Part shown: positions 1 through 5,891 of the stretch, in pieces
How positions within the stretch are numbered: position 1 is the stretch's first letter
Layout of the letters: each line of letters starts with the position of its first letter
Notes under the pieces: model-generated
Told to the model about the DNA's origin: nothing
Databases searched by the model: none
Seen by the model: only the letters and a program-made list of their open reading frames with translations
Position numbers and translations under genes: made by a program
Assembly (NCBI GenBank): GCA_030681635.1
Contig: JAUXRT010000398.1
Span: 1 to 13,361 of the forward strand
Source: Reyranella sp.
GTDB taxonomy: Bacteria > Pseudomonadota > Alphaproteobacteria > Reyranellales > Reyranellaceae
Reading direction: 5' to 3'
Length of the DNA: 13,361 bases

Positions 1-162
1 GCCGCGGCGGAGCACCGTGCCGTTGGGCTGCGGCGTCTCCTCCAGCGCATAGGGCGGCAGGCCCATCGCCTCGTTGAAGCGGTTGGTGTCGGCCAGCACC
101 GGCCAGAGCTCTTCCGGCGGCAGGTCGAAGGTCCAGGACCACATACGGCGCATGACGTTCAT
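1..162 (-). CDS. SRPBCC/START-like domain protein, 5' part only
   Basis: Only the first 54 codons are inside the window; the gene continues past the left edge. The N-terminus has the pattern WSWTFDLPPEELWPVLADT followed by NRFNEAMGLP, which I recognise as the first strand and helix of an SRPBCC (START-like) domain. This kind of N-terminus occurs in stand-alone SRPBCC proteins and at the front of some adenylate/guanylate cyclases, so the full product cannot be named. The start at 162 is the first ATG fitting the domain; a second ATG at 153 is equally possible, and neither has a clear ribosome site. The same frame stays open upstream to an ATG at 534 with a hydrophobic N-terminus, but that extension has no homology I recognise and lies just after a likely terminator. 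The domain call is moderately sure, the start uncertain. Confidence 0.6.
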   Translation of the reverse strand, partial: MNVMRRMWSWTFDLPPEELWPVLADTNRFNEAMGLPPYALEETPQPNGTVLRRG

Positions 163-557
163 ACTGTAGCACCCGGCCCGTTGGATGCCTCGCGGGCCTT
201 CACGCCTGAGTGACTGAGCGGAGGATAAGGAGCGGCGGAGCGCGGGCGATTTTCTGGACACCATATGTCTGGATTCTGTCTGTCTGGAAATTCGCAAAGC
301 GCCGGCCAGCCTGGGCGGAACGATTCTTTTCGACTCAGGCCCGATCGTCGGACCTGTCTGGAAATTCGGCCGCGTCCCGGACCTGCGGCGAGGGACCTTC
401 CGGGCAACAGGAACGGTCGCGAGATCGAGGGCCTTGTCGAGGAGACGGGTGTTGAGTGCTGGCAGTGCCTGCAGGAGGAGCGCGGCCGCACAGGCAACCA
501 GCAGCGCTCGCAGGAGAGCGAGTTCGAAGGGCATGGGGGACCCGGGGTTTGGACATG
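163..557. other. Gene-poor stretch with no confident gene
   Basis: No confident gene lies between the partial SRPBCC gene and the terminator of the toxin-antitoxin pair. Several overlapping frames on both strands are open here, but their translations are rich in Arg, Pro and Ser and conflict with each other, which is typical of non-coding GC-rich DNA. The one frame with some appeal is on the minus strand from ATG 534: it begins with a signal-peptide-like hydrophobic run and joins the SRPBCC gene without a stop. The stretch also contains the short direct repeats described separately. Confidence 0.5.
266..368 (+). repeat. Short direct repeats with core TGTCTGGA
   Basis: The octamer TGTCTGGA occurs at 266-273, 281-288 and 355-362; the first two are 15 bp apart. 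The last two sit inside a longer identical 15-mer, CTGTCTGGAAATTCG, at 280-294 and 354-368. A related TTCTGGAC lies at about 252-259. The copies are upstream of the SRPBCC gene (minus strand), so they could be binding sites for a regulator, or traces of a local duplication. There is no evidence for either beyond the repetition. Confidence 0.45.
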
Positions 558-583
558 AAAAAGACCGGCGCGGAATGAGCGCC
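558..583 (-). terminator. Probable rho-independent terminator of the PIN toxin-antitoxin operon
   Basis: Read on the minus strand, GGCGC (583-579) and GCGCC (571-567) form a 5-bp GC stem with a 7-nt loop, followed within three bases by a run of five T (562-558). It lies 68-93 bases beyond the stop of the PIN gene. The stem is short, so strength is uncertain. A second hairpin (584-604) stands immediately before it. Confidence 0.5.
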
Positions 584-604
584 AGCCTATAGGAAATATA
601 GGCT
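584..604. other. Perfect 8-bp hairpin between the toxin gene and the terminator
   Basis: AGCCTATA (584-591) and TATAGGCT (597-604) are perfect inverted repeats around a 5-base loop (GGAAA). The stem is AT-rich compared with the surroundings. It abuts the terminator hairpin at 558-583 and may stabilise the mRNA 3' end or serve as a binding site. Confidence 0.5.
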
Positions 605-650
605 ATTTCCTGCGGAACTTGCAAGTACGGGAATGCAGACCTGATCCGGT

Positions 651-1070
651 CTAAACACCGAGCCGTTGGATGGCTTCGGCAGGACCGACGATACGGACGT
701 TCTGGTGGCCCCTCAGCGCAAGAAGCTGGCGATCCCCCGAAACGAGCAGGTCTGCGCCTGCGGCAACCGCGGCGGCGATGACATGATCGTCGTCAGGATC
801 GGCTGCGACCACCGATGGCACTGAGAGCGGAGTCACCAGATCGACGGCATCGACGTAATCGGCAAGCACCTCATGGGCAGCGCGGCCGATCAGGGAGAGC
901 CGCTGTGACGGCGAAGGACGGATCAGGACTTCGCCCAGTTCCGCCAGCAAGGCGGGGCTGGTGAAAAGCTGGACGTGCTCCCGTCGCCGGATGGCCTGGA
1001 GAAGACTGTAGGGTGTTCCCCGCCACAACAGCGCGGAGAGCACAACATTGGTATCAAGAACGATCCGCAC
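651..1070 (-). CDS. PIN-domain toxin (putative TA ribonuclease, COG1569-like)
   Basis: This encodes a 139-residue PIN-domain protein, the nuclease half of a type II toxin-antitoxin pair; members of this family are Mg-dependent RNases. The N-terminus RIVLDTNVVLSALLW carries the first PIN acid (D6) with T7 and N8. E44 lies in LLAELGEVL, the cluster DPDDDHVIAAAV spans 91-102, and D113 lies in LLVSGDRQL, so the acidic set of the family looks complete. I place the start at the GTG at 1070 because GGAG lies five bases before it and family members begin with a short M-x-I-V-L-D-T-N. An ATG at 1097 would add nine unlikely residues. The start overlaps the end of the antitoxin gene by 17 bases, which implies translational coupling. 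RNA target unknown. High confidence for the PIN call. Confidence 0.88.
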   Translation of the reverse strand: MRIVLDTNVVLSALLWRGTPYSLLQAIRRREHVQLFTSPALLAELGEVLIRPSPSQRLSLIGRAAHEVLADYVDAVDLVTPLSVPSVVAADPDDDHVIAAAVAAGADLLVSGDRQLLALRGHQNVRIVGPAEAIQRLGV

Positions 1071-1308
1071 CGGCACTCCGGTTGCGGCGCGCGGCACGCA
1101 CCGCCTTCACCTCGGCGTCGATCTCTTCCTCCGACAGTCGGGGGGCGCCGGCCGCCTCCAGCGCCGGAGCAACCGCCAACAGCCGGTCAACCGCCTCCAG
1201 ACGCCGCGTCTTGCCGGCGATGAAGTCGACGAAATCCTCGATCTCGGCGATTCGCTCGGCCGGCAGAGCCTGGATTTTCTCGATCAGGATTTGCTTGTCT
1301 GAGGGCAT
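1054..1308 (-). CDS. Antitoxin partner of the PIN toxin
   Basis: This encodes an 84-residue, charged, mostly helical protein directly upstream of and overlapping the PIN toxin gene. The N-terminal ILIEKIQALPAERIAEIEDF followed by VDFIAG is the helical segment seen in small VapB/DUF2281-like antitoxins that accompany PIN toxins. The C-terminal part has an acidic stretch (LSEEEIDAEV) followed by a basic tail (RAARRNR), plausible for toxin neutralisation. I choose the ATG at 1308, not the in-frame ATG at 1344, because a strong AAGGAGGAG site lies 9 bases before it. By family logic it would bind the toxin's active site and repress its own operon. Identification rests largely on gene context, as there is no unmistakable DNA-binding motif. 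Confidence 0.75.
   Translation of the reverse strand: MPSDKQILIEKIQALPAERIAEIEDFVDFIAGKTRRLEAVDRLLAVAPALEAAGAPRLSEEEIDAEVKAVRAARRNRSAGADRS
1076..1079 (-). promoter_or_regulatory. Ribosome site that fixes the GTG start of the PIN toxin
   Basis: On the minus strand GGAG (1079-1076) is followed by five bases and then GTG at 1070-1068. It lies inside the coding sequence of the upstream antitoxin, consistent with coupled translation. Confidence 0.6.
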
Positions 1309-1342
1309 GACGGGCAGCTCCTCCTTGAGCTTACGCAGCAGC

Positions 1343-1348
1343 ACTATA
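1343..1348 (-). promoter_or_regulatory. Possible -10 box of the toxin-antitoxin operon
   Basis: TATAGT on the minus strand lies about 35 bases before the antitoxin start, leaving room for a short leader with the ribosome site. The pentamer ATAGT is repeated 13 bases upstream, which might be part of an autoregulatory site. No good -35 box is visible, so this is a weak call. Confidence 0.25.
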
Positions 1349-1458
1349 CCGGAGAACTATCTGGGGGGCATCCACCAGCCCGATCGATCCCTAGTTCTGG
1401 AGACGTGATAGGTTCACGCTCGGTCTTTGCCCGTACTTACGAACCCAGCAGCAGATTA

Positions 1459-1487
1459 TTTCCCGGCGTTGCATAACGAACGGGGAA
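1459..1487. promoter_or_regulatory. Imperfect palindrome upstream of the 5'-nucleotidase gene
   Basis: TTTCCCG (1459-1465) pairs with CGGGGAA (1481-1487), allowing one T-G pair, and inside it CGTT (1467-1470) pairs with AACG (1475-1478) around GCAT. The structure lies 50 bases before the start of the nucleotidase gene. It could be an operator or a leader hairpin. The rest of 1349-1536 holds no other feature I can support. Confidence 0.35.
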
Positions 1488-1536
1488 TACCTCAGACTGC
1501 AACATCCACAGGTATTTCAAGAGAAGAGCAAAACAA

Positions 1537-2478
1537 ATGAGCGAAGAAGCAACTCTTCTTAGAGACCAACCACTGCGGATAGGAATATCGACTCGTGCGC
1601 TCTTCGATCTAGAGGAAGAGCACTCAGTATTTGTAAAGGATGGCGTTCAAGCGTACGCCGCACTTCAACGGCAGCGCGAAAGCACTCTAATCGGCAAAGG
1701 CACCGGCTTCGAAGTCGTCGAAAGACTACTCGATCTAAACGAACCTAATGAGAAGCCGTACGTCGAAGTAATCCTGTTATCCCAGAATTCTCCTGATCTA
1801 TCTCTCCGAGCCTTCACCTCCATTGAAGCATACAAGTTGGGCATCAAGAACGGCAGCTTCACGAGCGGGCGCTCATTGGGGCCTTACATCCCGGCCTGGG
1901 AAGTGGACTTGTTCCTTTCAAACGAAGCTATCGACGTTCAGGCAGCAATTTCAGCCGGGGCGGCCGCCGCAAGGTTGGGCGTAGTGCCGAAGGAGAGGCA
2001 GGAAATACGACCCGGTGAAGTTCGAATAGCCTTTGACGGCGATGCAGTTGTCTTCAGCCCAGAGTCCGACATGATTTTTAGGGATCAGGGCTTACAAGCA
2101 TTTCTAGATCACGAACGAGCGAACGCGACAAAGCCGATGGCTGGCGGCCCTTTCGGAAACTTTCTGAAAAAGCTCTCCCGCCTTCGGCGCATCTACATGA
2201 ATGACGAGGGCGTAAGCAGAGTCCGAGTAGCGATCGTTACGGCTCGGAACGCGCCAGCGCATGCTCGCGTCGTGCATACGCTAAGGGCTTGGGGCACGCC
2301 CGCAGATGAAGCCCATTTCGTTGGCTTCTGGAATAAAGCACCCATCCTAAAGGCATTCGGCGCTCATATCTTTTTCGACGATCAAGAGAAGCACGTTCTT
2401 GGTGCCTCGGCTGTCGTTCCAGCGGGACATGTACCTGGGCCCCACCAACCTGATGAACCTATTATCCCTGCAGCGTAA
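1537..2478 (+). CDS. 5'-nucleotidase, cytosolic cN-I-like (PF06189 type)
   Basis: This encodes a 313-residue soluble protein resembling vertebrate cytosolic 5'-nucleotidase I and its bacterial relatives, which hydrolyse (deoxy)nucleoside monophosphates. The family N-terminal motif ISTRALFDLEEEHSVF is at 17-32, followed by VEVILLSQNSPDLSLRAF (76-93) and SFTSGRSLGPY. The HAD-like catalytic set is complete: DGD at 167-169 (nucleophile and acid/base), T235 in AIVTAR, K267 in FWNKAPIL, and the FFDD acids (281-282). The ATG at 1537 has only a weak purine-rich site (GAGAAGAG). The gene is clearly lower in GC than the flanking genes (31 of 60 bases on one sampled line, against 43 of 60 in the oxidoreductase at the right), a sign of transfer. 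It stands alone on its strand and faces an unknown gene. A role in nucleotide salvage or in nucleotide-based phage defence is open. Confidence 0.85.
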   Translation: MSEEATLLRDQPLRIGISTRALFDLEEEHSVFVKDGVQAYAALQRQRESTLIGKGTGFEVVERLLDLNEPNEKPYVEVILLSQNSPDLSLRAFTSIEAYKLGIKNGSFTSGRSLGPYIPAWEVDLFLSNEAIDVQAAISAGAAAARLGVVPKERQEIRPGEVRIAFDGDAVVFSPESDMIFRDQGLQAFLDHERANATKPMAGGPFGNFLKKLSRLRRIYMNDEGVSRVRVAIVTARNAPAHARVVHTLRAWGTPADEAHFVGFWNKAPILKAFGAHIFFDDQEKHVLGASAVVPAGHVPGPHQPDEPIIPAA

Positions 2479-2491
2479 AGTTTGTTGGCGA

Positions 2492-2519
2492 ACGGCGACA
2501 TTCATTTGAATGCCGCCGT
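2492..2519. terminator. Hairpin between two convergent genes, possible shared terminator
   Basis: Bases 2492-2503 and 2508-2519 form a 12-bp stem with one A-C mismatch around the loop ATTT. It lies in the 54-base gap between the ends of the nucleotidase gene and the oppositely oriented unknown gene. No T run follows on either strand, so it may end transcripts weakly or protect 3' ends. Confidence 0.5.
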
Positions 2520-2532
2520 CCCAATCTCTTAC

Positions 2533-3186
2533 TTAGGGCTGTGGTGTGGGTGGATGCTCGTCGCCGTCCGGCAGATCCAGTTCGTCAATTACTTCGCGCA
2601 CCGTGGTTTCAACGCGCGCGACGAGACTTGCTCCTACGCTCGCATAAGCACCGGCTTCGCTGAGGCGATAGAGTTCTGAATCGGGCAGGGAAAGAACAGC
2701 CAGATCGTCCGGCGCATCGCCCACTCCTTCATATGCCGGCTTAAACAGTGACAAGACTGCATAGGTCATCTCTCGCAGAATCTGCAGTCGGGCCGTATTC
2801 CAAACATGAACAGCAACGCCTTGACCATCCACGCGCATCCCAAAATCAGGAGTGTACGTGACCTTGAACAGGCCGCCTGGGCTCTCATAGGAGACGGCAT
2901 CATAAGCCAGGATCTCGCCGGGATGGCGGGTGCGCCAATCACCCAAATGATCGAGGCCGATGCGTACTGACTTTCGTTCCGGTTCTCTGGCGATCTGGTC
3001 GATGGAGCCTGCAAGCGAAGCAATCGAGTGGCCGCCCACAAGGTGGCGCTCGATAAGTAGGCGAAGGCTGCGGTGGAAGTCGTAACCACCTCCAGATGAA
3101 CGAAGCCGATTGCGAAGTTCCGTTCGTTGGGGACGATCGTTCAGACAGACCAATTTAAGAAAAGCAGAAGTGCCGAAGTTCAGCAT
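2533..3186 (-). CDS. Unrecognised protein of 217 residues
   Basis: I do not recognise this family. The product is soluble, with no signal peptide or membrane segment. The N-terminal half (MLNFGTSAFLKLVCLN, then a basic segment rich in Arg to about residue 80) looks helical. The middle (about 95-135) has alternating polar and hydrophobic residues, including YESPGGLFKVTYTPDFGMRV, suggesting beta strands. The C-terminal 60 residues are acidic and end in a Pro-rich tail. An AAGG ribosome site lies 10 bases before the ATG. Codon use and base composition match the neighbouring nucleotidase gene rather than the GC-rich flanks, so the two may have arrived together. The long clean frame and ribosome site support a real gene; the function is unknown. 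Confidence 0.7.
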   Translation of the reverse strand: MLNFGTSAFLKLVCLNDRPQRTELRNRLRSSGGGYDFHRSLRLLIERHLVGGHSIASLAGSIDQIAREPERKSVRIGLDHLGDWRTRHPGEILAYDAVSYESPGGLFKVTYTPDFGMRVDGQGVAVHVWNTARLQILREMTYAVLSLFKPAYEGVGDAPDDLAVLSLPDSELYRLSEAGAYASVGASLVARVETTVREVIDELDLPDGDEHPPTPQP

Positions 3187-3511
3187 GGTCAGCTAACCTT
3201 TTAGGAGTTGGCCAGCCGGGCTGCGAAGGGATGGGCATGGCGCAGTTTTGACGAGGGGAAAACGCACACGCCACACGACTCGAGCCGCTAACCATCGGCT
3301 CAACACGGACTTAGGAAATTTTTGGCATGGTTCAAGGAACCAAAGGCCGTTACCCCGATAACGATCAGCTCATTTTGCCAAGAAACGCTGATAATAGGTT
3401 CGTAGTACTGACCTACTACACCCAGAAGTCTCGCCGTTAGATTTATGTGCTGGCTAGGTCGTCGTCAGTGATGTCATCGGCAGCCCGCCGACGGCAGTCC
3501 AATCGCCAGAA
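3187..3511. other. Low-GC intergenic stretch with small inverted repeats
   Basis: No gene is supported here. It must contain the promoter of the 217-residue gene (minus strand) and any 3' signals of the M48 gene is located at its far right end. Two small hairpins are visible: GAGCCG (3282-3287) with CGGCTC (3296-3301), and GTAGTA (3402-3407) with TACTAC (3414-3419). No tRNA-like sequence or convincing attachment-site repeat was found, although the composition changes back to GC-rich near its right end. Confidence 0.4.
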
Positions 3512-4321
3512 TCAGGAAGCCCGCTGAGGCAACTGCCCGTTCGATGCCCGGATTTCCGCGACCGCCCGATCCCATCCCGCAAGGCGTTCGGGGCCTGCCG
3601 GGTGTGTATCCAGCATTCCCGTTTCCTTCCGGCCCGATGCCCTTGCCATCGTCACCAGGAAGCCGCGCGCCTTGTCGAGATCGACGTCTGAACGATAGAG
3701 GATCACAGCCGCCAGATAGTCCGCCTCGCGCTCCTGCTCCTTCGAGAAAGAGAGGCGGCCAATGGCGCCGCCGATGTCGGCGCCGCTCTCCATTGCCGTG
3801 CGCGTGAGATCGGGATTGTAGCTGCCGTAGGAGGCCGCCGCACCGAGGGCGCCGAGGAGAACAGCGCCAATGAGTGCGCCGACCGCCTTGTTGCGCTGGC
3901 CTGCCGCCACGTGATTCGCGGCCTGGTGGCCGATTTCGTGCGCGATCACCAGGCAAACTTCCTCTTCATTTGCCGCGTACTCGACGATGCCACGGTTGAT
4001 CACAATCAGCCCGTTTGGCCCCGCGCCCGCATTCATGGATCTGTCCTTCATCGCGCGGAACTTCCATTCGCAGACACCGACGTTCATCTCCCGGCAGACC
4101 TGAGCGGCCGGCGGTCGAATGCGGCGCAGCGAGGAACGCAGGGTCTCAACGACTTCTTCATCCGTCACGGCACGACGCTGCGGCGGCCCACCGGCCCCCT
4201 GCACTTCCGTCTGCGCCATACTGAGATTGCCATCGTTGAGCTGTGGCAGGCGGTGCACCGCACCCGAACAGCCACAGACAAGGCATGCTCCCGTAAGAGC
4301 CGCGAATGACCGGCGACGCAA
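3512..4321 (-). CDS. M48-family zinc metalloprotease, probable lipoprotein
   Basis: This encodes a 269-residue peptidase of the M48 family, proteases that act on envelope or membrane proteins. The N-terminus MRRRSFAALTGACLVCGCSG has an Arg cluster and a hydrophobic stretch ending in a possible lipobox (VCGC, Cys18), so the protein is probably a lipid-anchored periplasmic enzyme. The zinc motif HEIGHQAANH has H128, E129 and H132, and the third ligand is E197 in EREAD. A hydrophobic Gly/Ala-rich segment (about 146-164) lies between them. The start is a TTG at 4321 preceded by a G-rich ribosome site (GGGGGGAG); the first in-frame ATG (residue 35) would remove the signal sequence. It is divergent from the EVE-HNH gene. 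The family is reasonably clear. The substrate is unknown; quality control of envelope proteins, as in BepA-type relatives, is a possibility only. Confidence 0.87.
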   Translation of the reverse strand: MRRRSFAALTGACLVCGCSGAVHRLPQLNDGNLSMAQTEVQGAGGPPQRRAVTDEEVVETLRSSLRRIRPPAAQVCREMNVGVCEWKFRAMKDRSMNAGAGPNGLIVINRGIVEYAANEEEVCLVIAHEIGHQAANHVAAGQRNKAVGALIGAVLLGALGAAASYGSYNPDLTRTAMESGADIGGAIGRLSFSKEQEREADYLAAVILYRSDVDLDKARGFLVTMARASGRKETGMLDTHPAGPERLAGWDRAVAEIRASNGQLPQRAS

Positions 4322-4460
4322 GCTCTCCCCCCCTACACTTCTTATAGTTGTAGCCCCGAAGACGACGCTACTCTCCGAGAAATGGAAGAGTCAACGCTGC
4401 TCCGTCTCGGGTCGGGTTCCGATGGTCCCCGCTCCTTACAACGGCTAGATTGCCTCGCGC
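4322..4460. promoter_or_regulatory. Divergent promoter region, M48 protease / EVE-HNH nuclease
   Basis: These 139 bases separate two head-to-head genes and must hold both promoters. On the minus strand TATAAG (4346-4341) could be a -10 box about 20 bases before the TTG start of the M48 gene, and CTACA/TGTAG form a small inverted repeat around it. No good -35 box is seen, and nothing convincing is visible for the plus-strand gene. Confidence 0.3.
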
Positions 4461-5453
4461 ATGCGCCAATTCTGGTGGGTCAATCACAAGCAGACGTTCA
4501 ATCAGGAGATTGAACATCAGTACCTGTGGTCGCCCAAGACCTCGAAGAACGGCGTTCGCAATCGCTTCTACGACAACATGCGCGCGGCCAATCCTGGAGA
4601 TCTGGTCCTTTCCTATGCAAACCAGCTCATCCGCTATGTCGGGCGCGTCGCCGATTTCGCCTTTACGGCGCCCAAGCCCTCCGAGTTCGGGGCGACGGGC
4701 TCGTACTGGAACAATGAGGGCTGGCTGCTGCCGGTCTTCTGGACCCGTCTCGATCCGCCGATCCGCCCCAAGGCTCTGCTGCAGCAGATCGCACCGATGC
4801 TTCCTGAAAAGTATTCGCCCATTCAGGCGTCGTCAGGCAACGGCAACCAGGGCGTCTATCTTGCTGCCATTCCGCAGGAGCTTTTTGACGTCGTCACCAC
4901 GAGCACTCATTTCGACAGTGTCCAGCTCTACGCCGGCGGCGCGAACAGATTGACCTTCCACAACGTTAAAGACGAGCTCGATGACCGGGTCGAAGCCAAC
5001 ATCCGCGATGACTTGACCCTTGATAGCACCGTGCGCAACGCCACCATTCAAGCGCGCCGGGGACAGGGTACATTCCGCTCCAATGTCGAGAAGATGGAGA
5101 AATCGTGCCGGCTCACGGGCATCACCAATCCCGGCCTTCTGATTGCCAGCCACATCATGCCGTGGCGGTCGTGCGAGACGGCAACCCAAAGGCTCGACGG
5201 CGCCAATGGCCTCCTGTTGACGCCTGATGCCGATCTGCTTTTCGATCGAGGCTTCATTTCTTTTGAAGACAGCGGCGACGTTCGGGTCTCGCCTCGCTTT
5301 GCCCAGGATGATCTTCGTCGCCTTGGGCTTGGCGAGCACGCCTGGAAGCAGCTCGGGTTTTCCGAGGCATCGATGCCGTGGCTAGCGCAGGGGTTCTCCG
5401 ATGCGCAACGAGGCTATCTCTCCTACCATCGCAAGGAAGTTTACATCACCTGA
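4461..5453 (+). CDS. EVE-like/HNH endonuclease, probable modification-dependent restriction enzyme
   Basis: This encodes a 330-residue two-domain protein. Residues 3-70 (FWWVNHKQTF, then YLWSPK, PGDLVLSYA and IRYVGRVADF) resemble the EVE/PUA-like fold, which reads modified bases. Residues 190-280 match an HNH_2-type nuclease: C216 in KSCRLTGI, H231 in ASHIMPW, N249 in DGANGLLLTP, and D257/D262 in the stretch ADLLFDRGFISFED. This architecture is typical of type IV-like enzymes that cut DNA carrying modified cytosine, for example from phages. Which modification is read cannot be told. An in-frame stop at 4446 leaves the ATG at 4461 as the first start; no ribosome site precedes it, so initiation may be weak or leaderless. 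No methyltransferase lies beside it, as expected for a stand-alone modification-dependent nuclease. The HNH part is firm, the EVE assignment moderate. Confidence 0.82.
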   Translation: MRQFWWVNHKQTFNQEIEHQYLWSPKTSKNGVRNRFYDNMRAANPGDLVLSYANQLIRYVGRVADFAFTAPKPSEFGATGSYWNNEGWLLPVFWTRLDPPIRPKALLQQIAPMLPEKYSPIQASSGNGNQGVYLAAIPQELFDVVTTSTHFDSVQLYAGGANRLTFHNVKDELDDRVEANIRDDLTLDSTVRNATIQARRGQGTFRSNVEKMEKSCRLTGITNPGLLIASHIMPWRSCETATQRLDGANGLLLTPDADLLFDRGFISFEDSGDVRVSPRFAQDDLRRLGLGEHAWKQLGFSEASMPWLAQGFSDAQRGYLSYHRKEVYIT

Positions 5454-5721
5454 CGTCCGACTCGCCGTCAGATGATGGCTGCGCCTCCATCGCCTCCAGC
5501 CGAGAGGCAATCATGAGAGCGCTCCTGCTTTGGAACGCCGACCATGCGGCGAGGGCTCCCGGCAGCAGTGCCCAGGGCCAGCCCGCGAGATAGCTGACAA
5601 CACCGGCGAGGAAGAGAAAGAGGATCGTCGCCTTGGCTTTGCGCCGGGCGCCGGCGCGGAAGTCAGCGGAGGTTTTGCCCTGCTCGGCGGACCTGGCCGC
5701 TAGGGTGTCATGCCAGCCCAT
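5446..5721 (-). CDS. Small membrane protein of unknown function
   Basis: This encodes a 91-residue protein with a polar, basic N-terminal part (about 1-30), then two closely spaced hydrophobic segments (ATILFLFLAGVVSYLAG and LLPGALAAWSAF) and a polar, acidic C-terminal tail. It is probably an inner-membrane hairpin protein. The start at ATG 5721 is chosen over the ATG at 5772 because a GGAGG site lies seven bases upstream and because the longer form would run into the palindromic repeat. Its stop overlaps the end of the convergent EVE-HNH gene by 8 bases. I recognise no family. It lies downstream of the TTT receptor gene on the same strand, but a block of hairpins separates the two. Confidence 0.7.
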   Translation of the reverse strand: MGWHDTLAARSAEQGKTSADFRAGARRKAKATILFLFLAGVVSYLAGWPWALLPGALAAWSAFQSRSALMIASRLEAMEAQPSSDGESDVR

Positions 5722-5737
5722 GATTGGTCCTCCATCC

Positions 5738-5867
5738 GGCACCGGTCGACGCTCCCGGACATTGCTGCGCAATGTCCTGACGCTCAGGCGGCTGAGGGAA
5801 GCTCAGCCGAACGCTCCCGGTGAAGCTACGCTTGGCGGCTTGTAAACAAGCCGCGGCCTGCCGCTCC
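5738..5867 (-). repeat. Modular palindromic repeat, copy 1 (tandem, three hairpins)
   Basis: This is the largest of three copies. It contains the constant arm ending in CGCTCCCGGACATTGC (to 5765). Core A is GGACATTGC (5757-5765) paired with GCAATGTCC (5769-5777). A further hairpin is CGGCTGAG (5789-5796) paired with CTCAGCCG (5802-5809). Core B is GCGGCTTG (5835-5842) paired with CAAGCCGC (5847-5854). The heptamer GACGCTC flanks core A on both sides (5748-5754 and 5779-5785), and a related ACGCTCCCGG recurs at 5811-5820. The 31 bases 5830-5860 are identical to 8970-9000 in copy 3. The copy lies between the TTT receptor gene and the small membrane protein gene, both on the minus strand, so it may end or process their transcript. 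Confidence 0.85.
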
Positions 5868-5868
5868 T

Positions 5869-5891
5869 AGGGCCGAGCTTCGCTCGGCCCT
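5869..5891 (-). terminator. Strong hairpin directly after the TTT receptor stop codon
   Basis: Bases 5869-5878 and 5882-5891 form a perfect 10-bp GC-rich stem with a 3-base loop (TTC). The stem begins at the base next to the stop codon (5892-5894). No T run follows, so termination may rely on the hairpins of the adjoining repeat, or the stem may protect the mRNA 3' end. Hairpins of similar shape stand at the ends of the Rieske and PEBP genes. Confidence 0.6.

Noticed and set aside
3400..3480. Possible tRNA or attachment site at the right end of the low-GC insert (GGTTCGTAG stretch)
   Set aside because: No cloverleaf can be built and no matching direct repeat is found at the left end of the insert.
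3474..3956. Second minus-strand frame overlapping the M48 gene
   Set aside because: Its translation is Arg/Gly/Pro-rich and out of frame with the HEIGH-containing protein.
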